DNA from: Oscillospiraceae bacterium
GTDB lineage: Bacteria > Bacillota > Clostridia > Oscillospirales > CAG-272
Length of the DNA stretch: 41,889 nt
Direction: 5' to 3'
Assembly (NCBI GenBank): GCA_015063645.1
Contig: SVTS01000016.1
Span: 1 to 41,889 of the forward strand
This document shows positions 7,875 through 13,927 of this stretch, piece by piece. The first letter of the stretch is position 1. Each line of letters starts with the position of its first letter. A program made the translations under genes and the position numbers. The notes below the pieces were generated by a model that saw only the letters and a list, made by a program, of their open reading frames with translations, had not been told where the DNA came from and searched no databases.

Positions 7875-8873
7875 ATGACCACGAATACAACAAATTGTCC
7901 TTGTTGTAATGCAGAGAACGCACAAGTTACAAGAGAAAGCATTCATAAATCATTTGTTGAATGTTCTGTTTGCGGGAGATTTCAATATCATGATTTTTAT
8001 TTCAACGAAAAATCGTGTAAAGATGAATATGCAGCATATTTTTATTATGCTAATAATGAATATCACAATGAGAATTCAAGCTTCTCATATTTTTTTATCG
8101 GAGATAGAGAAGAATATCAAAAAGAATATGCCTTATCTCCAGAATGTCATTATATCACAGAAGATGAAGTAAGGGCTTTTTACCCTAAAAAATTTACAGA
8201 GAAGCTCAACAAGATTCTATGTGAAATTGCACGAAGAACTTCATATCTCGGTGAAGTAATATCTTTTCCCACAGAACAATTAATTAGTGCGTGTTTTATA
8301 AAAAGGTATGATGGAGCAAATAGATTATTAGCTTCTCGGGAGATAGACTACCAACTTAAAAAAACATTGAGATATTTGAATGATAATAATTATATTAAAC
8401 TCGAATATACTTCACAACAAGTCAATATTATGTTGGAACCTGAAGGCTGGAAGCGTGTAGATGAGATCCAGCAATACCAAGAAATAAGTTCAAAGAATGT
8501 TTTTGTCGCTATGTCTTTTGCTCCTGAAATGTACGAAACCCGTGAAACCATCAAAAAAGCTATTACTGAAAACGGTTTAGTACCTCGAATCATGGATGAA
8601 ATTGAACATAACCATCAGATAGTCCCTGAAATGTTATATGAGATACGAAATTCACGGTTTGTTATTGCTGAATTAACAGGGCACAACAATGGAGCATACT
8701 TTGAAGCCGGTTATGCATTGGGAGTTGGAAAAGAGGTAATACAAGTCTGTAACAAGATAAAATTTGGTGAAGACGGTCATTTTGATGTGAAGCAAATCAA
8801 TACTGTTATGTGGGAGAATCAAGAAGACCTCTATTCTCGACTCTGTGCGCGTATTCAAGCTACTATTGGTTAA
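7875..8873 (+). CDS. Zinc-ribbon, helical, deoxyribosyltransferase/TIR-like protein; candidate defence effector
   Basis: 332 aa and clearly more AT-rich than its neighbours, which suggests transfer. Residues 8-33 form a zinc ribbon (CPCC ... CSVC). The middle part has a winged-helix-like stretch (LRYLNDNNYIKLEY ... LEPEGWKRVDEI). The last 120 residues start VFVAMSFAPEMYETRETIKK and contain IAELTGHNNGAYFEAGYALG followed by KEVIQVC. This matches the nucleoside 2-deoxyribosyltransferase/TIR-like fold, where the Glu of the NxGxxFExGYA motif is the expected catalytic residue in NAD- or nucleotide-cleaving relatives. A G-rich ribosome site precedes ATG 7875. The defence role is inferred from fold, base composition, the WYL neighbour and position at an island edge. 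Confidence 0.75.
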   Translation: MTTNTTNCPCCNAENAQVTRESIHKSFVECSVCGRFQYHDFYFNEKSCKDEYAAYFYYANNEYHNENSSFSYFFIGDREEYQKEYALSPECHYITEDEVRAFYPKKFTEKLNKILCEIARRTSYLGEVISFPTEQLISACFIKRYDGANRLLASREIDYQLKKTLRYLNDNNYIKLEYTSQQVNIMLEPEGWKRVDEIQQYQEISSKNVFVAMSFAPEMYETRETIKKAITENGLVPRIMDEIEHNHQIVPEMLYEIRNSRFVIAELTGHNNGAYFEAGYALGVGKEVIQVCNKIKFGEDGHFDVKQINTVMWENQEDLYSRLCARIQATIG

Positions 8874-9086
8874 AGGATAAGATAGAATAATGTTAGCCTT
8901 TCTCAGAACTGGTCACCTGCAACAATGGAATTGTAGTTATTTCAAGACGATTCCAAATTATTGTAACACCCAAAAGTAAAGGGAACGCGGTTCCTGCAGG
9001 TATTAGTTCATCGTTTCTTTACAGGTGCCGCACAATGTCAACATCATCAATCTTTCAAAAGTTGCGAAGAGGATGGAAACAGTTCA
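8874..9086. other. AT-rich intergenic stretch without a recognised gene
   Basis: No ORF or known RNA is recognised. A short hairpin GGGAAC/GGTTCC occurs near 8978. No clear terminator follows the effector gene. Confidence 0.5.
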
Positions 9087-9142
9087 TTTTGAAGTGAAGT
9101 TTTCAAAAGTTGATACGGTGGATTGATTTGCATGGAACAGCA
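9087..9142 (+). repeat. 56-bp direct repeat, copy B
   Basis: Second copy of the repeat at 7591-7646 (two mismatches), 1.5 kb downstream and after the effector gene. Weaker similarity continues downstream (AGATTT ... GCT ... TTGC ... TATAAT in both copies), so the duplicated unit includes a promoter. Confidence 0.9.
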
Positions 9143-9160
9143 TAGATTTGCACCAGCTTA

Positions 9161-9189
9161 TTGCGTTTTGCATCGATTTATGTTATAAT
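9161..9189 (+). promoter_or_regulatory. Promoter downstream of repeat copy B
   Basis: TTGCGT, 17-nt spacer, TATAAT (9184-9189), pointing to the right. No protein gene with a ribosome site follows before the terminator at 9374-9409. Confidence 0.6.
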
Positions 9190-9327
9190 AAATCAGTCAA
9201 AATCAAGCGTACATGAAGCGGAAAAGTAAACCGTGTACGCGTTACCGGACAGGCGAAAACTCCAGTGTTTTCAAGGGTTTTCGGCTATTGGTACAGTGTC
9301 CTTTCAGCCTCCGATTTTCGGAGGCAA

Positions 9328-9372
9328 ATGGCATTCAAGAGGTCACCGGTTCGATCCCGGTTATCTCCACCA
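9328..9372 (+). pseudogene. tRNA-Ala(GGC) 3' half (integration scar)
   Basis: From 9328 the sequence reads as a tRNA from the anticodon loop onward. It has loop ATGGCAT (anticodon GGC), anticodon-stem 3' strand TCAAG, AGGTC variable loop, T arm ACCGG-TTCGATC-CCGGT, acceptor 3' strand TATCTCC, discriminator A and encoded CCA. T at position 70 fits the alanine G3:U70 identity pair. Upstream there is no matching CTTGA stem, D arm or GGGGATA acceptor strand; unrelated hairpin DNA begins exactly at the loop. Anticodon loops are common crossover points for tyrosine integrases, so this is most likely an att site left by an integrated element. Confidence 0.8.
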
Positions 9373-9373
9373 A

Positions 9374-9409
9374 AGAGACCTGAAATCAAACGATTTCAGG
9401 TCTCTTTAT
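9374..9409 (+). terminator. Intrinsic terminator of the tRNA locus
   Basis: 13-bp hairpin AGAGACCTGAAAT / ATTTCAGGTCTCT followed by TTATATA, directly after the encoded CCA. Confidence 0.85.
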
Positions 9410-9434
9410 ATATAGGGCAATGTAGAAAAGAAAC

Positions 9435-9584
9435 ATGTTATTCTCTGACTATTTTAATTATAACTGTTTTTCAAACCTCACCCTGAGGGCGGCGGACTTT
9501 CCTCTGCTCATGCACATGGATGACATCCTCGCCGGCAGAAGAGCGGTGGATATTCCACAGGAAATGTTTATGTTTGAAGCATAA
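9435..9584 (+). pseudogene. C-terminal gene fragment
   Basis: An open frame of 49 codons runs into TAA at 9582. The last 30 codons (from about 9490: AADFPLLMHMDDILAGRRAV and on to the end) are GC-rich and look like real coding sequence. The first 17 codons are AT-rich and look noncoding. No ribosome site precedes the ATG at 9435. It is probably the tail of a chromosomal gene cut off when the neighbouring tRNA-linked island moved in. I do not recognise the family. Confidence 0.35.
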
Positions 9585-9594
9585 GAGAGACACC

Positions 9595-9695
9595 GGGGGA
9601 GCTTTTTGGAAAAAGCCCCGTACCCCTCAAAAACTTTTATACATATTCAAAAATCAAGTACAGCGGAAATTTTCCAAATAAATTCCGCTGTACTT
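9595..9695. repeat. Multi-hairpin intergenic element, copy 1
   Basis: G-rich hairpin with GCTTTTT/AAAAAGC core and GGGG/CCCC base (9595-9619), then CAAAAACTTTTATACA, then a 13-bp hairpin AAGTACAGCGGAA / TTCCGCTGTACTT (9656-9695). It sits at a convergent junction. It resembles the elements at 31376-31535 and 37570-37753. Confidence 0.6.
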
Positions 9696-9741
9696 CTTAT
9701 AAATTCCTGTGAAATTGTGCAGGGGATCGGAACATCGGGAA

Positions 9742-11355
9742 TCAGTTCAGACGGAATTCTTCCGCAATATTCAGATAGGCACAACCGGATATGCGAACAT
9801 CGCAGGCGGTATGCACATCGACACCAACCTCAGAATTCTTGAAAACGCAGTCATGGATGCGGATGTTGTGATTGACCGGTGTCGTGAATCCACGGGAGTT
9901 GATACCGATACATCCCACGGTTTTATACCGTGCCAGAAAGCCGCAGTTATCAAAAATACAGTCGCGGATAACTGCGTCCTCACAGTGTCCGCCCTCAAAA
10001 TGATACGTAAATTCATCTCCCAGCATAATGCCTGCGTTCATCATGTTGGTATATGTACAGTTTTCGATACGGACACAGGGAGTCCGCAGAAGGTGTCCCG
10101 CTCCCGCCACGTTGCGGAAATGTGAGTCGCGGCAGTGGTATACTGTCGGTGAAAAATAGAGTGCCAGCACTGTGGTAGGCGCGGCAGCATCTACGTCTTT
10201 CGGCAGAGCGTCAAAAGTCATACGGTATGTCTGTACCGTGAGTTTTTCTTCGGACAGCGTGGAGAGATGCTCCGCCTTGAGGAGCGTTGCCTGACCGATG
10301 TTTTTTTCATTGCGGAAGAATGCAAAGCCGCCATCCTCCGTACCGGTACGGAATTCTGTGCGGGAATTGCGCGCTTCTACGATCAGTTCCGTATCGGACA
10401 GACACTCACGGACAAACATGTAGTTGTTGTGAACATTCTGACCGTCCATGCGCACGCCCTCGACGCAGAGACGGGAGACTTCCACATTTCCGCTGCATTT
10501 ATGCAGTTTCCATGCGTCGCGCGGTGCGGTGAAGTACATGCCTTCCCTCTCCGGTTTGAAAACAACGCGGTCGGCGGTGAGATTGTGTACGTCAAATGCG
10601 ATCATGGCAAAGCCGTTGGCGTTGACAGTGCGCAGATTTTTGAGTGTCAGATCGGAGGATTTGCCGAAATAACACTGAAAATCCGTCCGAGCTCCCTGAT
10701 GCCACGTCAGGATATCGTCCTTTTCCACAGCACCAATGAGTTTTTCGGATTCCACCTCAAGAAGATGATCTCCGATAAGACGGAAGTTTACACCAAGACC
10801 GGCACCGTAGGACAGACTTGCGCCGTTCAATGTTGTACCGTCGGGCGTGAAGCGGTTCATGCAGTAGGTTCCCATGTTGTCGTGACAGACATTTCCGTCA
10901 AAGACGCGTACACGGATACGACCGTTGTCAGCCTCTTCTACCCGACCTGCCGAGCCGAATTCGGGTGCGCGGGTGAATTTGAGATTCATCACCGTGATGT
11001 TTTCGCAGTATTCACACCAGAGAACAGACGGCTGAAGCGAGTGAAGTTCCAGCGTGTTGGTACCGACAAGGAGTGTAGCAGGTTCGCCATTCTCATCAAC
11101 GGCACCGCGCACAGTAAAGTTTTTGAAGCCGACAATGGGGATGAGCACCTCCTTGGTCGGCTGCAGAATCCCCCCGGCATCATGGGCGGTCTGGTCAGTC
11201 TCATAGGTGATAGGGGTTTTCAGATTGTATACACCGGATTCGAAACGGATTTCGTCAGCATTCTGTACCCTGGCTTCTTCAAAGGCACGGCGGATACCTT
11301 AGGACGCATCATCACAGGGGAGGGAAACATAATCGCGAATCTCAATAATTTTCAT
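9742..11355 (-). pseudogene. Right-handed beta-helix (pectate-lyase-like) gene with premature TAA
   Basis: The full frame from ATG 11355 (AAAGGA upstream) gives 537 codons but carries TAA at codon 19 (11299-11301), between DDAS and GIRRAFEEARVQ. The frame after the stop is clearly the normal N-terminal continuation of this fold (AxRxAFEEA ... FxSGVYNL). The ORF track's GTG start at 11148 overlaps its own AAGGAGG and is not credible. The rest shows repeated beta-helix rungs (for example VRIENCTYTNMMNAGI and IRIHDCVFKNSEVGV), as in polysaccharide lyases, GH28 and GH110-like enzymes. No signal peptide is seen. It is either a recent nonsense mutant or a sequencing error. Confidence 0.75.
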
Positions 11356-11435
11356 AAACGGTTCATTCCTTTATTCAAAAATCAACGTCCCAACGGAGGT
11401 CCCGAAGAATTTGTTTATTCTTCCATATATCGAAA

Positions 11436-11485
11436 CCGCACGGTAGTCTCAAGGGAGAGAGTTCCCCTCTGAAACTATCGTGCGG
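11436..11485 (-). terminator. Terminator after the Na+-pump operon
   Basis: Long hairpin CCGCACGGTAGTCTC / GAAACTATCGTGCGG (13 of 15 paired) with a 20-nt loop that can itself fold; in minus orientation it is followed by TTTCGATAT. It separates the pump genes from the broken beta-helix gene. The remaining 11356-11435 stretch shows nothing clear. Confidence 0.6.
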
Positions 11486-11522
11486 CTCTCACTTGACATA
11501 ATGAGATATACTCAGCGGTTAC

Positions 11523-11819
11523 TTATTTCTTTTTTGCCGTAACTTTGTTCAGAACGATGGTAACGCCGATCAGAACGCCGATTACGATGATGATGCAGAG
11601 CATGCCGACGCCCATGTATTTCAGATTCTTGATGAAATTCATGGGTTCAAAGCCGCTGTGCTCTTCGACAGCTTCTTCTTCATCGGAAGCGTCTTCCACT
11701 GCTTCGGCAGCTGCGGCAGCAGTTGTTTCAGCCTCAGCCTCAGCGAATACGGACACGGAGAACAGGGAGAACATCAGAACCAGTGCAAACAGCACGGAAA
11801 GAATTTTTACGTTTTTCAT
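11523..11819 (-). CDS. OadG-like small subunit of a Na+-translocating decarboxylase
   Basis: 98 aa with a signal-like N-terminus (ILSVLFALVLMFSLFSVSVFA), a very acidic Ala/Glu-rich linker of about 30 residues, and a membrane helix (GVGMLCIIIVIGVLIGVTIV) ending LNKVTAKKK. OAD-gamma subunits are small single-helix proteins with a charged, variable region. The helix region NLKYMGVGML and position 15 nt after the beta-subunit gene support that role. The order signal sequence, acidic linker, helix is unusual for the family and gives a two-helix hairpin or a processed exported form. GGAGGGTG precedes the ATG. Confidence 0.65.
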   Translation of the reverse strand: MKNVKILSVLFALVLMFSLFSVSVFAEAEAETTAAAAAEAVEDASDEEEAVEEHSGFEPMNFIKNLKYMGVGMLCIIIVIGVLIGVTIVLNKVTAKKK

Positions 11820-11834
11820 CAGTCACACCCTCCG

Positions 11835-12971
11835 TCACATAAAGAAGCTCAGAATCAGACCGCCGGCAATAACGGATGCGATCTGACCGGATACGTTGAC
11901 GCCGATGGAATGCATCAGCAGGAAGTTCTGGGGATCCTCTGCCAGACCCATCTTATGCACGACACGACCGGACATCGGGAATGCAGAGATACCTGCAGCA
12001 CCGATCATCGGGTTGATCTTCTGCTTGAGGAACAGGTTGAGGAGCTTAGCGAACAGAACGCCGCCGGCAGTATCGAAGATGAATGCAACCAGACCCAGAC
12101 CCAGGATCAGGAGAGTATCCAGCTGGAGGAACTCATCCCATACCATGCGGGTAGCGATGGTGATGCCAAGGAAGATGGTGATCAGGTTAGCCAGCACCTT
12201 CTGTGCAGTCTCGGAGAGAGAATTCAGCACGCCGCACTCACGGAGCAGGTTACCGAACATAAGGAAACCAACCAGAGAAACGGATGCGGGTGCGATCAGA
12301 CCTGCGATCACGGTGATCACGATGGGGAAGAGGATGCGGGTAGTTCTGGTAACTTCAGCCTGCGCATAGGGCATACGGATCATACGCTCTTTCTTGGTGG
12401 TCAGGAGCTTGATTACCGGGGGCTGAATGATCGGAACCAGAGCCATATAGGAGTAAGCGGCAACCATGATGGCGCCCAGATACTTGGAGCCCAGCTTATT
12501 GGCAACGACGATGGAAGTCGGGCCGTCAGCGGCACCGATGATACCGATGGAAGCGGCATCGTTGATATCAAAGAAGATGGAGGCGAGGCACAGGGTAAAG
12601 AAGATACCGAACTGTGCGGCTGCGCCGAAGATCATCAGCTTGGGATTGGAGAGGATCGGACCGAAGTCGATCATCGCACCGATACCGATGAAGAGGATCA
12701 GCGGGAAGAGTTCGTTTGCAATACCGGCGTTGAAGAGCGTGGTGAGCGCGCCTTCCTCTTCGCCGATAATGTTGCCGAGGTTATCGGTAACAAACTGGGT
12801 AATCGCGCCGGAATTCGGCAGGTTTACAAGAATCGCGCCGAAGCCCATGGGAAGCAGGAGCGTAGGCTCCATGTCCTTCTTGATCGCAAGGTAGATCAGC
12901 AGACCGCCGATGATCCACATCACGATCATCTGCCAGTTGATCTGAAGCAGATTTTCGTAGAGAATTTCCAT
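11835..12971 (-). CDS. oadB: Na+-translocating decarboxylase beta subunit
   Basis: 378 aa from ATG 12971 (AGAAAGGG upstream); the 14 extra residues in the ORF track are upstream leader. This is a polytopic membrane protein with the OadB/GcdB/MmdB pattern, starting NLLQINWQMIVMWIIGGLLI and containing GIGAMIDFGPIL, IGIIGAADGPTSIVVANKL and KMGLAEDPQNFLLMHSIGVN. The GAADGPT region with its Asp is the conserved sodium/proton site of the family. These subunits pump Na+ out while freeing CO2 from a biotin carrier. No alpha or biotin-carrier gene is in the window. The symbol is generic; the substrate (oxaloacetate, glutaconyl-CoA or methylmalonyl-CoA) cannot be told. Confidence 0.93.
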   Translation of the reverse strand: MEILYENLLQINWQMIVMWIIGGLLIYLAIKKDMEPTLLLPMGFGAILVNLPNSGAITQFVTDNLGNIIGEEEGALTTLFNAGIANELFPLILFIGIGAMIDFGPILSNPKLMIFGAAAQFGIFFTLCLASIFFDINDAASIGIIGAADGPTSIVVANKLGSKYLGAIMVAAYSYMALVPIIQPPVIKLLTTKKERMIRMPYAQAEVTRTTRILFPIVITVIAGLIAPASVSLVGFLMFGNLLRECGVLNSLSETAQKVLANLITIFLGITIATRMVWDEFLQLDTLLILGLGLVAFIFDTAGGVLFAKLLNLFLKQKINPMIGAAGISAFPMSGRVVHKMGLAEDPQNFLLMHSIGVNVSGQIASVIAGGLILSFFM

Positions 12972-13011
12972 GATAGACCCTTTCTGAAAAAAATAAAAAT
13001 TGTGGGAGGGC

Positions 13012-13051
13012 AAAAAAAAACCTTTATTACGGGCTTTCGTCGCAATAAAAG
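13012..13051 (-). terminator. Leader terminator before oadB
   Basis: 11-bp hairpin (CTTTTATTGCG / CGTAATAAAGG with G-U pairs) followed by nine T, about 40 nt before the oadB start. The 5' strand overlaps the end of the aptamer-like segment, so ligand binding could switch it. Confidence 0.8.
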
Positions 13052-13137
13052 TCTCGCCGATAAAGCAGTACCGGGCATAAACTGCCGGGATGACGATACT
13101 GCGCGGGAGGGAATCCCGCCGGCTACTCCCTCTTAAA
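13050..13137 (-). promoter_or_regulatory. Riboswitch-like leader, yybP-ykoY-like
   Basis: In minus orientation the leader reads GAGGGAGTAGCC, a GCGGGA/TCCCGC hairpin, a long arm GCAGTA ... TACTGC holding GTCATC and a GGCA/TGCC hairpin, then TATCGGCGAGACTTTTATT. GGGAGTAG near the 5' end, GTCATC in the arm and GGCGAGAC at the 3' end are the hallmarks I associate with the yybP-ykoY (Mn2+) aptamer. AAGAG can pair with CTTTT to close it. The match is by eye; another cation aptamer is possible because the gene is a sodium pump. Confidence 0.5.
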
Positions 13138-13145
13138 TCGGAAAG

Positions 13146-13174
13146 ATTATACCATAAAATGCGCCGATATGCAA
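13146..13174 (-). promoter_or_regulatory. Promoter of the oadB leader
   Basis: Minus strand TTGCAT, 17-nt spacer, TATAAT. It gives a leader of about 165 nt. Confidence 0.75.
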
Positions 13175-13248
13175 GAGGAAACGGCTTTTTTCTTCACAGA
13201 AAATTAATTTTTACCGTATTTATTCCCTTTCCCGCGGCAGATTCACTC

Positions 13249-13277
13249 TTGACAGAAGCGAAAAACTGTGATACCAT
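13249..13277 (+). promoter_or_regulatory. Promoter of the DUF896 gene
   Basis: TTGACA, 17-nt spacer, TACCAT, divergent from the oadB promoter. Confidence 0.7.
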
Positions 13278-13308
13278 ATGAACATTGAATACGGAAAGGA
13301 AAGCAGAT

Positions 13309-13524
13309 ATGGATCAGGCGAAACTGGATCGGATCAACGAACTGGCAAGAAAATCCAAAACAACGGAGTTGAGCGCAGAGGAAAAAGCGGAACAGCAGAA
13401 ACTCCGTGCGGCATATATAGAGGAATACCGCGCATCCCTCAGAGGTATTCTGGAGAATACCGTCATCCAGAGACCCGACGGGACAAAGGAAAAACTGAAG
13501 CGGAAAGACAAGCCGCTAAGCTGA
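13309..13524 (+). CDS. DUF896 protein (YnzC-like)
   Basis: 71 aa from ATG 13309 with GGAAAGGAAAG upstream; the longer starts in the ORF track have no ribosome site. The sequence follows the DUF896/YnzC family: LDRINELARKSKT, LSAEEKAEQQKLRAAYIEEY, RASLRGILENTVI. This is a two-helix coiled hairpin with a charged tail. Small Firmicutes proteins of this kind have no firm function; some are SOS-linked, but no LexA box is visible here. It is a single-gene unit with its own promoter and terminator. Confidence 0.93.
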   Translation: MDQAKLDRINELARKSKTTELSAEEKAEQQKLRAAYIEEYRASLRGILENTVIQRPDGTKEKLKRKDKPLS

Positions 13525-13528
13525 AAAA

Positions 13529-13559
13529 ACGGCACGGAATATATCCGTGCCGTTTTTTT
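13529..13559 (+). terminator. Intrinsic terminator after DUF896
   Basis: Hairpin ACGGCACGGA / TCCGTGCCGT with loop ATATA and seven T. It follows the stop by about 5 nt. Confidence 0.9.
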
Positions 13560-13590
13560 CTTTGAATTCAGGAAGATATCCGGAATCTGT

Positions 13591-13844
13591 TTACTTCTCT
13601 TTGCGGAACAATTCAATCGCCATTAAGATTATGCCAAGCACTATAAACAAAGCAGAGAGGAGAAACAGAAACATCAGATCCATCTCTATTACAGTTGACC
13701 ATAATCTTCCGAGCCTGCTATTCCAAGAGGTAACGAGATTATTTCCTGCAAAAAAACAATCGCTAACGACCATATACTGCCTATCAGTGAAAGAAATCCA
13801 CCTATCACCGCTTTTTTCGTGCAAGGAGGCTCCTCAACAAATTC
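13591..13844 (-). pseudogene. Frameshifted small membrane protein
   Basis: Two overlapping minus-strand frames each read like part of one small membrane protein. The first gives KKAVIGGFLSLIGSIWSLAI and ends shortly after GIAGSEDYGQL at a TAA. The other supplies MDLMFLFLLSALFIVLGIIL and ends FRKEK. No single frame contains both hydrophobic segments with a good start, so a frameshift near 13690 probably split a two-to-four-helix protein. The 77-aa ORF in the track mixes the wrong frame upstream with the right one downstream. Family not recognised. Confidence 0.4.
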
Positions 13845-13927
13845 TTATGTATCAAAAATGCGTTTTCACTGCGCGGAAACAGAAAACCGAATCGGACTTT
13901 TCCGAAAAGGATCACGCCTTGTCTATC

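Larger units (their letters stand above)
9196..9409 (+). ncRNA. Possible noncoding transcript ending in a tRNA-Ala 3' half
   Basis: From the 9161-9189 promoter, a transcript of about 210 nt would include a hairpin GCGTACA/TGTACGC (9207-9240), a perfect hairpin GCCTCCG/CGGAGGC (9307-9325), a tRNA-Ala 3' half and its terminator. The ORFs 9233-9415 and 9265-9486 read straight through the tRNA sequence and lack ribosome sites, so a noncoding product is more likely than a protein. The element could equally be attachment-site DNA with no RNA function. Confidence 0.3.

Noticed and set aside
9196-9372. Group I intron splitting tRNA-Ala
   Set aside because: No 5' half of the tRNA is present in the upstream sequence and the interval is too short for a group I core.
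9233-9486. Two short ORFs of 60 and 73 aa
   Set aside because: They translate through the tRNA-Ala 3' half and its terminator and have no ribosome site.
9742-11355. Stop-codon reassignment as the reason for the internal TAA
   Set aside because: TAA ends many intact genes in the window in normal positions, so a local nonsense change or error is more likely.
11658-13136. 492-aa plus-strand ORF rich in Gly, His and Asp
   Set aside because: Antisense shadow of oadB and the OadG-like gene.
13012-13137. T-box leader
   Set aside because: No T-box antiterminator sequence (TGGNACCGCG) and no specifier-loop layout; the downstream gene is not an amino-acid or tRNA-synthetase gene.
13278-13565. 95-aa ORF overlapping DUF896
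   Set aside because: Other-frame shadow of the DUF896 gene; it runs through the terminator.
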